Shown here: piece by piece, positions 1-10,936 of the stretch
Numbering within the stretch: the first letter of the stretch is position 1
Layout: the number at the start of each line of letters is the position of its first letter
NCBI GenBank assembly: GCA_001464355.1
Contig: LNEU01000033.1
Location: 248,001-312,000, forward strand
DNA from: Burkholderiales bacterium Ga0077544
GTDB lineage: Bacteria > Pseudomonadota > Gammaproteobacteria > Burkholderiales > Burkholderiaceae_D
Direction: 5' to 3'
DNA: 64,000 nt
Position numbers and translations under genes: made by a program
Notes under the pieces: model-generated
What the model was told of the DNA's origin: nothing
What the model saw: the letters and a program-made list of their open reading frames with translations, nothing else
The model's database searches: none

Positions 1-320
1 TTCAGGCTGGCCGTGGTGGCGGGCCCTTTTTTCGTATTGACGGACTGCGACAGGCGAACGATGCAATCGATGGACGGCAATGCCGTTTGTCGAAACAGTT
101 CACGCGTCACGCGTTTGATCGTATTGCGTGTCACGGCGCGGGGCGCTAGGCGTTTCGCGGCGACCACACCCAAACGGGCATGCGGCAGATCGGTAGCACG
201 CGTATAAAGGACAAAATGCGCGGTACGATACACGGGTCGCAAACGAAAAACGGATGAAAATTCATCCGTTTTAACGATCCGCCGATCGCGTGCAAAGTCG
301 AGCGAACGATCGCCGGTCAC
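1..320 (-). CDS. rnpA: RNase P protein component (partial, 3' end outside window)
   Basis: The minus strand reads an RNase P protein from a GTG at 320 to the window edge. RnpA is the basic protein subunit that helps the M1 RNA ribozyme trim the 5' leader of pre-tRNAs. The family's RNR signature is visible around residues 62-71 (AVTRNTIKR), preceded by RLGVVAAKR, and the N-terminus carries the usual F..VF pattern. The only nearby ATG (in front of GCG TGA) meets a stop at once, so GTG at 320 is the best start; it lies 9 bp after the rpmH stop, as expected for the rpmH-rnpA operon next to the origin. The last part of the protein is missing because the window begins inside the gene. Confidence 0.93.
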   Translation of the reverse strand, partial: MTGDRSLDFARDRRIVKTDEFSSVFRLRPVYRTAHFVLYTRATDLPHARLGVVAAKRLAPRAVTRNTIKRVTRELFRQTALPSIDCIVRLSQSVNTKKGPATTASL

Positions 321-329
321 GCCATTCGC

Positions 330-464
330 TTAAGCAGCGAGGCGTTTGCGGCCTTTGGCGCGACGTGCATTAAGCACAGCGCGGCCACCGCGGGTTGCCA
401 TACGGACACGGAAGCCATGAGTGCGCTTGCGGCGTACGACGGAAGGTTGGTAAGTACGTTTCAT
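330..464 (-). CDS. rpmH: 50S ribosomal protein L34
   Basis: A 44-residue, very basic protein beginning [18 protein letters not shown] and ending GRKRLAA is unmistakably L34, a structural protein of the large ribosomal subunit. The length equals the family standard. It is transcribed away from dnaA and is followed 9 bp later by rnpA, the standard bacterial origin-proximal operon. Confidence 0.97.
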   Translation of the reverse strand: MKRTYQPSVVRRKRTHGFRVRMATRGGRAVLNARRAKGRKRLAA

Positions 465-807
465 TGTGGTCTCGCTAATCGGCAAATAATAAATCGGAAG
501 TCACGCGCCCATCGCCAAATCTCTGGCAGCTGGTGCATGCTGATGCCGAACGGCGACAACACAAATACCAACACCCTGGGTAGTGAACCCTGAATTAGAC
601 AGCATTTTCCGCTTCCCTGTCAATCACTTAGCGTTATTGCGCTGCCTGGTTGCCGAATAGTTACTTGATGAAATAAGCGTCCAGCCTGTGGATAACTCTG
701 GCCGCTCGGGTTAGAATAGGCCAACGCGTGGCATGCCAACAGGCATATAAATAGACCACCCAAGGGCAGTAAAGCAGTATCCCCGTATCAATTCAAGTAG
801 ACGATTC
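465..807. promoter_or_regulatory. Divergent rpmH / dnaA control region with one DnaA box
   Basis: This 343-bp spacer separates rpmH (minus) from dnaA (plus). A perfect consensus DnaA box lies at 687-695 (tgtggataa, i.e. TTATCCACA on the minus strand), about 110 bp ahead of the dnaA start. DnaA binding here is the textbook arrangement for dnaA autoregulation. No ORF is credible in the spacer, and I could not fix promoter hexamers with confidence. Confidence 0.7.
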
Positions 808-2190
808 ATGGAAAATTTCTGGCAGAGCTGCTCCGCCCAGTTGGAGCAGGAGTTGACGCCTCAACAATATAGTGCGTGGATCAAACCGCTCGCCCCTCTC
901 GATTTCGAGGACGGCAGGTTGCGGATCGCCGCGCCGAATCGTTTCAAGCTGGATTGGGTAAAAACCCAGTTCGCCAGTCGCATCACCAGCCTCGCCTCCC
1001 AATTCTGGGAAGAGCCGATCGACGTCCAGTTCGTCCTCGATCCGCGTTTGAATGCGGCCAGGAAGCCGAGTGCGCAAGCCAGTGTTGCCCCAAGTCAATC
1101 CGACAACGTGCCATCGAATGTGCTGGAACCGATCCCGTCCAATGCCACCGATCACACGCCGCGTCGCGATCAAAGCCGTATTAATACAGCGCTGACATTT
1201 GACAGTTTCGTTACCGGTAAAGCTAACCAGCTGGCGCGCGCCGCCGCGATCCAGGTGGCCAATAATCCCGGCAGTTCATACAACCCGCTGTTCTTGTATG
1301 GCGGCGTAGGCCTCGGCAAAACCCATTTGATCCACGCCATCGGCAACCAGATCCTGGCCGAGAATCCGGATACAAAAATCCGCTACATCCATGCTGAACA
1401 GTACGTTAGAGACGTAGTGACTGCTTACCAGCGCAAGGGTTTTGACGATTTCAAGCGTTACTACCACTCACTCGACCTGTTGCTGATTGACGACATCCAA
1501 TTCTTTGGTGGCAAGAGTCGCACGCAGGAAGAATTCTTCTATGCGTTCGAAGCATTGATTGCAGCCAAGAAACAAATCATCATCACCAGCGACACCTATC
1601 CGAAAGAGATTTCGGGCATGGATGACCGCCTGATTTCACGTTTCGACTCGGGTTTGACGGTCGCCGTCGAGCCGCCGGAGCTGGAAATGCGCGTTGCCAT
1701 TTTGCTCAAAAAAGCCGTCCAGGAAGGCGTGACCTTCTCCGATGATGTTGCTTTTTTTGTTGCCAAACATCTACGTTCTAACGTCCGTGAGCTGGAAGGC
1801 GCCTTGCGCAAAATCCTCGCTTACTCGCGTTTTCATGGCAAAGACATCACGATTGAGGTGGTCAAAGACGCACTGAAAGATCTGCTGTCGGTACAAAATC
1901 GCCAGATCTCGGTCGAGAATATTCAAAAGACAGTGGCTGACTTTTTCAATATCAAGGTCGCCGATATGTACTCCAAGAAGCGCCCGGCCAACATTGCGCG
2001 GCCACGCCAGATTGCGATGTACCTTGCCAAAGAATTAACGCAAAAGAGCTTGCCGGAAATCGGCGAACTGTTCGGCGGGCGTGACCACACGACCGTCTTG
2101 CACGCGGTCCGCAAGATCGCCGCCGACCGTGGCAAGAGCCCGGAATGCAATCACGAATTGCATGTGCTGGAACAAACCTTGAAGGGTTGA
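808..2190 (+). CDS. dnaA: Chromosomal replication initiator protein DnaA
   Basis: This 460-residue protein has the full DnaA layout: an N-terminal DnaB-interaction domain ([20 protein letters not shown]), a variable linker near residues 90-125, an AAA+ domain with Walker A GGVGLGKT at residues 165-172 and Walker [10 protein letters not shown], and a C-terminal DNA-binding domain containing [11 protein letters not shown]. It opens the origin by binding DnaA boxes and loading DnaB. Consensus boxes lie on both sides of the gene (687-695 and 2218-2226), consistent with autoregulation and with an origin just downstream. dnaN follows after 485 bp. Confidence 0.98.
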   Translation: MENFWQSCSAQLEQELTPQQYSAWIKPLAPLDFEDGRLRIAAPNRFKLDWVKTQFASRITSLASQFWEEPIDVQFVLDPRLNAARKPSAQASVAPSQSDNVPSNVLEPIPSNATDHTPRRDQSRINTALTFDSFVTGKANQLARAAAIQVANNPGSSYNPLFLYGGVGLGKTHLIHAIGNQILAENPDTKIRYIHAEQYVRDVVTAYQRKGFDDFKRYYHSLDLLLIDDIQFFGGKSRTQEEFFYAFEALIAAKKQIIITSDTYPKEISGMDDRLISRFDSGLTVAVEPPELEMRVAILLKKAVQEGVTFSDDVAFFVAKHLRSNVRELEGALRKILAYSRFHGKDITIEVVKDALKDLLSVQNRQISVENIQKTVADFFNIKVADMYSKKRPANIARPRQIAMYLAKELTQKSLPEIGELFGGRDHTTVLHAVRKIAADRGKSPECNHELHVLEQTLKG

Positions 2191-2217
2191 TGACGCAAAA
2201 CTTGCTGCCTATCAGCC

Positions 2218-2260
2218 TGTGGATAACTTTGTGGATATCCTCGGTATAAGTTGTGAATAG
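2218..2260 (-). promoter_or_regulatory. DnaA-box cluster
   Basis: Three DnaA-type 9-mers lie in the same orientation. The box at 2218-2226 is perfect (TTATCCACA on the minus strand). The ones at 2230-2238 (ATATCCACA) and 2252-2260 (CTATTCACA) each differ at one core position. The first two are 12 bp apart and the third is 22 bp further on, so all lie roughly on one helical face. This is the densest box cluster in the window. Confidence 0.75.
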
Positions 2261-2587
2261 TAGGTGAATAAGTAAGAAGAGTGAAAGAAGCCGCACAAAA
2301 TAGCGCTGAAGCGGCCTTTAAGCGGGTGTTTCTGTCAAAATACGGTTTGTTATTTATCAGCGCCGCATCAGTAAAAAGAGCCTCATTTTCACACTGCCCA
2401 TTACGGGTGATGCATCGAAGAAAACGTCGCAAAAAGAAAGCTGCTCACCCGTTGATAAAACCAGCGCTTGTTTATGAAATTTTGTATATGAACGCTTATA
2501 TATAAAAGCTTATAAATACTGCGCACGTAATAACAAGCAAGTTGCAGCAAGCCTGCTTCGCGTATGACAAGCGTAGGCAAGTGTTTG

Positions 2588-2634
2588 AAGCGCTTGGTAA
2601 GCGCTGGATAGGTGCTTGATAAGCGCTTGGTAAG
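2588..2634 (+). repeat. Direct repeat AAGCGCTTGGTAAG in oriC spacer
   Basis: The 14-mer aagcgcttggtaag occurs at 2588-2601 and again at 2621-2634, 33 bp apart (about three helical turns), with degenerate copies between them (taagcgctgg, gtgcttgata). It lies just ahead of dnaN, so it could be an origin-associated protein site or a dnaN promoter element. Confidence 0.6.
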
Positions 2635-2675
2635 AATGAGTACCGCACCGTTTAACCATCGATAAGGATCTAACT

Positions 2676-3782
2676 ATGCAATTGGTCAAAACCCAACGTG
2701 ACGCGCTACTACGTCCGCTGCAGATTGTGAGTGGTATTGTCGAGCGTCGGCACACATTGCCGATTCTGGCCAATATCCTCATACGCAAGGATGGCGAGCG
2801 TGTTTCATTCCTGTCGACTGATATCGAAGTGCAGATCACCACGCACGCACAAGTCGGCAGCGGCAACGACATCGCTTCGACGACCGTCGCCGCACGCAAG
2901 TTGCTCGACATTTTGCGCGCACTGCCGGATTCCGGCGACGTCTCATTGACACTCGCCAACAAGCGTATGACCGTGCAATCGGGCAAGTCGCGTTTCGCTT
3001 TGCAAACACTGGCTGCGGAAGAATTCCCTACCGTTGCACAAGCCGAGCAATACAACGCCAAAGTCACGCTGCCGCAAAAGACATTGAAGCACCTTTTCAA
3101 CATGGTGCACTTCTCGATGGCGCAGCAAGACATTCGTTATTACCTGAACGGTCTGTTGCTCGTCGTTGATGGCAAGAACGTCATCGCAGTAGCAACCGAT
3201 GGTCACCGTCTTGCATTCTGCCAAGTCGCCACCGAGCAAGAGTTCGCGCGTCAAGAAGTCATCATCCCGCGCAAAACGATTATCGAATTGCAGCGCCTGC
3301 TGGAAGACACCGATCAGCCTGTCGATCTTGAGATCGCCAACAACCAGGTCAAGCTGACCTTCGGCGATATCGAACTGATCTCCAAGCTGGTCGAAGGCAA
3401 GTTCCCGGATTACACCCGCGTCGTGCCTAAGGGTTACAAGAACAACTTCACGATCGGCCGCGATGCCTTGCTGCGTTCGCTGCAACGCGCTGCGATCATG
3501 ACGTCCGACAAGTTCAAGGGTGTGCGCTGCATCATGAGCCCGGGCAGCATGAAGATCAGCTCGACGAATGCCGACCAGGAAGAAGCCGTCGAAGAAATCG
3601 AAATCGATTACGGCGGCGATAGCGTCGATATCGGCTTCAACGTGACCTACCTGCTCGATGTATTGAACAACCTTAAGGGCGACAGCATCAACATCGCTCT
3701 GGGCGACGCCAATTCATCCGCATTGATCACCGTGCCGGACAACCCAGACTTCAAATACGTCGTCATGCCGATGCGTATTTGA
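2676..3782 (+). CDS. dnaN: DNA polymerase III subunit beta (sliding clamp)
   Basis: This 368-residue protein starts MQLVKTQRDALLRPLQIVSGIVE at an ATG behind a clear GGAT-type ribosome site and ends with the conserved VVMPMRI tail typical of beta clamps. The clamp is a homodimeric ring that tethers DNA polymerase III to DNA and recruits other repair and replication proteins through its C-terminal pocket. Length and position between dnaA and gyrB are standard. No defects were seen. Confidence 0.98.
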   Translation: MQLVKTQRDALLRPLQIVSGIVERRHTLPILANILIRKDGERVSFLSTDIEVQITTHAQVGSGNDIASTTVAARKLLDILRALPDSGDVSLTLANKRMTVQSGKSRFALQTLAAEEFPTVAQAEQYNAKVTLPQKTLKHLFNMVHFSMAQQDIRYYLNGLLLVVDGKNVIAVATDGHRLAFCQVATEQEFARQEVIIPRKTIIELQRLLEDTDQPVDLEIANNQVKLTFGDIELISKLVEGKFPDYTRVVPKGYKNNFTIGRDALLRSLQRAAIMTSDKFKGVRCIMSPGSMKISSTNADQEEAVEEIEIDYGGDSVDIGFNVTYLLDVLNNLKGDSINIALGDANSSALITVPDNPDFKYVVMPMRI

Positions 3783-3832
3783 TTCTAAAAAAGCAGCTCA
3801 TACTGCAGCTAAACAGCAACTGAACCGGCAGG

Positions 3833-3860
3833 TTTCAACTAGTGGGAAAACTAGTTGAAA
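3833..3860. repeat. Perfect inverted repeat, 10-bp arms
   Basis: The arms TTTCAACTAG (3833-3842) and CTAGTTGAAA (3851-3860) match exactly around an 8-nt loop, 51 bp after the dnaN stop. There is no T-run on either side, so it is not a classical terminator. It could be a protein operator or an RNA hairpin at the dnaN 3' end. Confidence 0.6.
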
Positions 3861-3968
3861 AGCCAGCCAAAAAATCTAGCCAGAGCAGCAGCAGAATGAG
3901 ATGCAAAAATGGGGAAAAACGCTTTAAAAACAGCAGTTTGCCCCCATCTGGTTTAAAGTAGTAAGCAC

Positions 3969-4006
3969 GCCCGCAGCGCAGTTGGCAAACCCTCTGCGCT
4001 GCGGGC
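3969..4006. repeat. Perfect GC-rich inverted repeat, 13-bp arms
   Basis: The arms GCCCGCAGCGCAG (3969-3981) and CTGCGCTGCGGGC (3994-4006) pair perfectly with a 12-nt loop. As RNA this is a very stable hairpin in the leader between dnaN and gyrB. No T-tract follows, so an intrinsic terminator is unlikely; transcript processing, attenuation or protein binding are possible. Confidence 0.65.
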
Positions 4007-4236
4007 AGGCAAGTAGCCAGTGAATTGCAGGCTTGTTGGCAGTTCACTCAATCGTTTCAAGTATTTGCGGTCAAGGCGGCACTTTCCGAGTGACGCCATC
4101 ATCGTGAATTAAGTAGCAGTTATGTCGCAACATGAGTAAGAGGCCAAGCCAGCGCAGTGTTCCGCGCAAGCCAGTTTGTTCTCCGCCGCCACAAGCCGGA
4201 ACAGCAACGTCCCACTCCCCTCGTTTTGCGCAATAA

Positions 4237-6771
<2,535 letters not shown>

Positions 6772-6790
6772 ATATTCAAGTAGATAGTAT

Positions 6791-6819
6791 AAAAAGCCAA
6801 CCGGCTCGGTTGGCTTTTT
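6791..6819 (+). terminator. Intrinsic terminator of gyrB
   Basis: A perfect 13-bp stem (AAAAAGCCAACCG / CGGTTGGCTTTTT) with a 3-nt loop and a T-run lies 20 bp after the gyrB stop. It separates gyrB from the AT-richer operon that follows. Confidence 0.9.
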
Positions 6820-6918
6820 ATTTGGGATTTCAATTTGTAATGTTGATAGCGGCTTTAATAGAGTTACTAAAGTACAATCTTCGGATCTAAAAGAGACAAT
6901 AAACTGATAAGGGAAGTT

Positions 6919-8433
6919 ATGAGTGCGCCAATTTCCGTAAAAGCAGTTAAGTGCAAGCAATGGTTGGCCGATTGGGATGCGTTTCCTTATCCTGCGGATA
7001 ATCAAAGAAAAAAGCCTGAACCCACAATTTTCCTATTTACGTTATCAGCCAAACAGCTACGAAAGCTGAGTGGAGTATTTGATCGCCGTCGAGATGGAGG
7101 AGATGCTTCGGGAATTCAGCGTGCGCATGAAAAAGGACGCTCTGAAAGCATTAGTAAATACGTGCGTAATGGGTACCCTTTCTGTGATTTATCCTCAAAA
7201 ATGCAGCAAGACCCCGAGAACGATTCGTTAAAAAAACCTGGCTGGCTTCCTACAGCGATCGTGGTTAATTTGTTGGGGCCAGCACAAGAACGCCGCGGGA
7301 AAAAAGTGGCGGGTGATGAGATTGTTGGTGTAAAAAACATTGACGATAATTTGGCAGAGCTTTTATTGCCTGCCGGAAGTGACTCTGCCGAGTGGGAGCC
7401 AGCCGGTATTCCACCGATTGAGATTATTGACGGACAGCATCGACTCTTTGCATTCGATAGCACATCGAGTTTGCCGGATGATTTCCAATTGCCAGTGGTT
7501 GCATTTCATGAACTTGATATCGGGTGGCAAGCTTACCTGTTCTGGTCGATCAATGTTTCGCCGAAAAAGATTAATCCTAGTCATGCATATGATTTGTTCC
7601 CTTTATTGAGAACGCAGGATTGGCTAGAGAAAAGCCCCGCTTCCCATATTTATCGGGAAGCTCGTGCTCAAGAACTTACTGAAATTTTATATCGACATCC
7701 AAATAGCCCTTGGTACAAAAGAATAAATATGCTCGGAGATCGTCGTTCAGGATGGGTCTCTCAGGCGGGATGGGTTCAAGCAATCTTTAATTCTTTTTTA
7801 AGCGCAGGTACAAGTCCGCGAAGCCGAAAAGGTTTGTTTGCCACAAATCTAACTCAAGTTACAGGTCCTTTGCAGTGGAACCGTCCGCAGCAAGCAGCAA
7901 CGCTAATCTTTTTCTGGTCGGAATTAAAGCTGGCGATCAAAAATACTAAAGCTTCATGGGCTCAGGCTTTGCGAGAACAAGAAAAAGTTATTGAACTTGG
8001 CGATGATTTTGATCCGGCTTTTCATAGTTCGTTGTCGCTTCTAAATCAAGAGCAAGGTGTTCGAGCCATCGGTTTAACCATTAACGATATTTTGTTTCCT
8101 CTGGCTGAAAAGCTTGGTCTTGATGAATGGAATTTCACAGATGTTGATGTTGGTGAAACGAAAGATGAGGATGTAGAGGCCAGTCTCCAAAATTTAGCTA
8201 GTCAGCCATTTGCGGAAACGCTTCAAAAAATTGCTCAGACACTTGCGGAATTTGATTGGCGTTCTGCGAATGCTCCCAATTTAACTCCGGAGCAGCAATT
8301 AGAAAGAGCTAGTTACCGAGGTACTGGCGGTTATAGTCGCCTGAGGGCCGCGCTGTTAGCGCACCTCTCTAGTGCTAATGGTGAATATGCGCAGGTCGCA
8401 GGAAATCTTCTATCCGCTAGTAAAGCCAACTGA
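6919..8433 (+). CDS. DGQHR-domain (DndB-like) protein, first gene of putative DNA-modification operon
   Basis: This 504-residue protein starts at ATG 6919 behind an AAGGGAAG ribosome site. The diagnostic motif is IEIIDGQHRLFAF, with DGQHR at residues 171-175. Ahead of it is a segment with the IQRAHEKGRSESISKYV and LPTAIVVNLLGP patterns seen in DGQHR/DndB proteins (an R...I..Yv helix followed by a beta strand). DndB regulates DNA phosphorothioation operons, and related DGQHR proteins occur in varied modification and defence loci, but the biochemical role of the domain is not established. No dndCDE partners are present. The next gene follows after 8 bp and a D12 methyltransferase ends the operon. 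Base composition is visibly richer in A and T than the flanking gyrB, suggesting horizontal acquisition. Confidence 0.8.
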   Translation: MSAPISVKAVKCKQWLADWDAFPYPADNQRKKPEPTIFLFTLSAKQLRKLSGVFDRRRDGGDASGIQRAHEKGRSESISKYVRNGYPFCDLSSKMQQDPENDSLKKPGWLPTAIVVNLLGPAQERRGKKVAGDEIVGVKNIDDNLAELLLPAGSDSAEWEPAGIPPIEIIDGQHRLFAFDSTSSLPDDFQLPVVAFHELDIGWQAYLFWSINVSPKKINPSHAYDLFPLLRTQDWLEKSPASHIYREARAQELTEILYRHPNSPWYKRINMLGDRRSGWVSQAGWVQAIFNSFLSAGTSPRSRKGLFATNLTQVTGPLQWNRPQQAATLIFFWSELKLAIKNTKASWAQALREQEKVIELGDDFDPAFHSSLSLLNQEQGVRAIGLTINDILFPLAEKLGLDEWNFTDVDVGETKDEDVEASLQNLASQPFAETLQKIAQTLAEFDWRSANAPNLTPEQQLERASYRGTGGYSRLRAALLAHLSSANGEYAQVAGNLLSASKAN

Positions 8434-8441
8434 GGACTCTG

Positions 8442-9794
8442 ATGCGACCTCGGAACCTTTCTCCTTATGAAAAAGGAGTGATATTGCAGGCGGATAGAAG
8501 CGCAGTAGTTGATGCCTTGCAGACTTTTTTTTCGGATGGTCACGATAGCTGGGCTCCTTTAATAACCCGTACCAGCGATGGAATTAAATTCAATAACAAG
8601 CCGGGCCAAAGGGATTCACTAAGCTCTATTGAAATTGCTCAATTTTTAGGAATGGCTGGACCAACTCATTGCGCGAACGGATGGGCGTTTTTTTCTAGAG
8701 CTTTGAATAGTGCGCTTTCAGGGGATTCTCACGCAGCATGGCATTTTGCATACTATGCAGAGCTTAGAGCTGCGCAGTCTATTTTGGCAGCGAGTGGAGT
8801 TGGTGTATTTGATAGTTGGAATTGCGTATTAAATGCAGCAGGGTCTTGCAAAGTAATAGATGATCCCAATCAAAATAGGGCTTTGCCAACTCATGTAATG
8901 ACCTGGCAAGGTATGCGTGCATTGTTGGATCCCTTAAATCCATCGGCCGAAAGCATTTCAAACGCAATTACCTTTCATGGAAATAAATTAGGAGAAATTG
9001 TCTCGAAGGCTTTCCCAGGTACTCCAAGTTGGAGAAATACTTTTACCTGGATTACTTCATGGCTGTTTGACCTGGAGCAAGGCCTGAAAGATAAAGCAAT
9101 GAGAAATCGTTGCAGTTATCAGCCCCATGAATTGACAGAGCATGTTCTGTCTCCGAATGAAGGCATTGATTTCCTAGACCATTTTTGGCTTCTTTTCGAG
9201 CCGGAGCCTGGCGCTACGTTCATAGGTATTGATAAGTATTTGCTGCGCGATGCTCTTACAACAGAGGCTACAAATAAGCTACGAGTAGCAGGGGTCTTGA
9301 ATGCAACTCGTGCGGATATCAAAGAAGAATTGGAAGTCGCATATGAACGTTTGGAAGCATCGTTTCCAAACTTACATTTGTCTCAAGATTTCATTGTCAG
9401 AAACGTAAATAAGGCGGAGCCCAGAATTCTCGTGGAGGCAAGAGATAGAACCGCTTTGCCGACCACACCTTTGCCCATTTTGGCGAGAGCGAGTTTGTTT
9501 TTAAGACTGGCAACTGGTATATCAAAAAATCTTTTAATTGATGCTGGCGTGCGACAACCTGAACAATTAGATTTTTGGCTTCAAGGATTAGCCCGCGAGA
9601 GGGGCTTTGTTAGCTCGACTATTGATATTGATAGTTGGGGGGATTTGTTCTACGAATTGCAAGTTGCAACCGAAGACCTCGTTAGTTTGAAAAAGGACGG
9701 CGAGAAAATTGAGCGTGCTGAACTTTTGATGAATATAAGTACTCATCGGGCTTGTGAGGCCGAGAGAGCGGTATTTTGGGGGCTGGCAGTATGA
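8442..9794 (+). CDS. Unrecognised 450-aa protein of the DGQHR-methyltransferase operon
   Basis: I do not recognise a family. The protein is soluble-looking, with no signal peptide or membrane segment, and rich in aromatic residues. Residues about 98-120 (HAAWHFAYYAELRAAQSILA) form an amphipathic helix of the type seen in helical-bundle proteins, and a second helix block around residues 345-365 (ILARASLFLRLATGISKN) is hydrophobic. No PD-(D/E)xK, HNH or Walker motif was found by eye. A GAGG ribosome site overlaps the stop of the upstream gene (8 bp gap), and the stop overlaps the start of the methyltransferase in an ATGA arrangement. The three genes must therefore be co-translated. It is the likely effector or specificity partner of the system, but that is inference from position only. 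Confidence 0.75.
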   Translation: MRPRNLSPYEKGVILQADRSAVVDALQTFFSDGHDSWAPLITRTSDGIKFNNKPGQRDSLSSIEIAQFLGMAGPTHCANGWAFFSRALNSALSGDSHAAWHFAYYAELRAAQSILAASGVGVFDSWNCVLNAAGSCKVIDDPNQNRALPTHVMTWQGMRALLDPLNPSAESISNAITFHGNKLGEIVSKAFPGTPSWRNTFTWITSWLFDLEQGLKDKAMRNRCSYQPHELTEHVLSPNEGIDFLDHFWLLFEPEPGATFIGIDKYLLRDALTTEATNKLRVAGVLNATRADIKEELEVAYERLEASFPNLHLSQDFIVRNVNKAEPRILVEARDRTALPTTPLPILARASLFLRLATGISKNLLIDAGVRQPEQLDFWLQGLARERGFVSSTIDIDSWGDLFYELQVATEDLVSLKKDGEKIERAELLMNISTHRACEAERAVFWGLAV

Positions 9795-10936
9795 AGTACA
9801 TGGGTTCGAAAAGGTCCATGCTGGGGAATGGCTTAGGAGAGCTTTTGGCGGGTGTTTTGCCTGACAAGCAGCGTTTCGTAGATCTTTTTTGTGGGTCCGG
9901 AGCGGTGTCTGCTCATGTTGCTGAGAACATGCAGATTGAAACGGCAGCGTTTGATTTGCAACAGTACGCAGTTACTCTTGCTCAATCGTCACTTGGGAAA
10001 ATACATGAAATTAAATCGAAGGATTTATGGTCTCGTTGGGTAGCAAGAGCAGTAGAGTGGATAGACGAATTTGATGTCTTTGGTGATGCAGTGATGTTAT
10101 CAAACGAAGCTATTGTAGTTAATCATAAGAACGCCGTTGCTGCAGTTAAAAGAGCGAGAATTTTCTGCGAAGATCTTCCAGACAAGTTTGTGATTTCGAG
10201 AGCTTATGGTGGCTATTATTTTAGCCCGCTTCAAGCTTTGACCATTGACGCTTTACGTGCAAGTGTTCCTAGAGGCGTTTCACGGACGTCTGCCATTGCC
10301 GCATTGATTCGTTCTGCAAGTCGTTGTTCAGCGTCGCCCGGGCATACGGCACAACCATTTTCCTTAACATCTACCGCGACTCCCCATCTAATTTCTGCTT
10401 GGAAAAAAGATATAGCGCAGCACACGCAAAATGAATTTAAGAATGCATGTGAATCATTTGCGCTTGTCTTAGGAGAGGCAAATGTGGCTGATGCTGTAGA
10501 TGCGACTGCGACATTGCGAGAAGGAGACTTAGTATTTCTAGACCCTCCATATTCTGAAGTACAGTACAGCCGGTTTTATCATGTACTTGAGGCTATTGCT
10601 CAAGGATATATAGGCGATGTTTCGGGAACTGGTCGCTATCCAGCCATTGAGGAAAGGCCGCAATCGCGTTTTTGCCGCACTACGCAATCTTTAGAAGAGT
10701 TGGATCGTTTAATGATTGGTGTTGCTGCCTCTGGTGCAGAAGCAATAGTAACTTTTCCTGCGGACCAAGCTTCAAATGGGCTTAGTGGGATTTTAGTAGA
10801 GGCAATTTCTAGCCAATATTTTCATATTCAAAAAAGAAAAATTTCATCTAGTTTTAGTACTTTAGGTGGAAACACGCGCAGCAGAGCTGCGAGAAAACAG
10901 GCTACAGAATTATTGCTGCATTTGACGCCGAGATAA
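9791..10936 (+). CDS. D12-class DNA adenine-N6 methyltransferase-like protein
   Basis: This 381-residue protein begins MKYMGSKRSML, the start typical of D12-class adenine methyltransferases. The SAM-binding motif is DLFCGSGAV (residues 31-39), and the catalytic motif is DPPY at 251-254 within VFLDPPYSEVQYSRFYHVLE. That last pattern resembles the COG3392-type adenine-specific methylases. SAM motif first and DPPY later is the expected order. The ATG at 9791 overlaps the upstream stop (ATGA), which fixes the start; an upstream TTG at 9776 is unlikely. No restriction endonuclease follows. Its role is probably to mark host DNA, with the two upstream genes acting on unmarked DNA or controlling modification. 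Confidence 0.85.
   Translation: MKYMGSKRSMLGNGLGELLAGVLPDKQRFVDLFCGSGAVSAHVAENMQIETAAFDLQQYAVTLAQSSLGKIHEIKSKDLWSRWVARAVEWIDEFDVFGDAVMLSNEAIVVNHKNAVAAVKRARIFCEDLPDKFVISRAYGGYYFSPLQALTIDALRASVPRGVSRTSAIAALIRSASRCSASPGHTAQPFSLTSTATPHLISAWKKDIAQHTQNEFKNACESFALVLGEANVADAVDATATLREGDLVFLDPPYSEVQYSRFYHVLEAIAQGYIGDVSGTGRYPAIEERPQSRFCRTTQSLEELDRLMIGVAASGAEAIVTFPADQASNGLSGILVEAISSQYFHIQKRKISSSFSTLGGNTRSRAARKQATELLLHLTPR

Larger units (their letters stand above)
2191..2675. other. Probable replication origin (oriC) between dnaA and dnaN
   Basis: This gene-free 485-bp spacer has the expected origin parts. A cluster of DnaA-box sequences lies within 70 bp of the dnaA stop (2218-2260), and a strongly AT-rich stretch at about 2440-2520 could be the duplex-unwinding element. 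Repeated AAGCGCTTGGTAAG motifs follow at 2588-2634. Boxes, unwinding region and position between dnaA and dnaN all agree. Origin function is inferred from arrangement and not shown; the flanking rpmH-dnaA spacer may also contribute. Confidence 0.75.
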
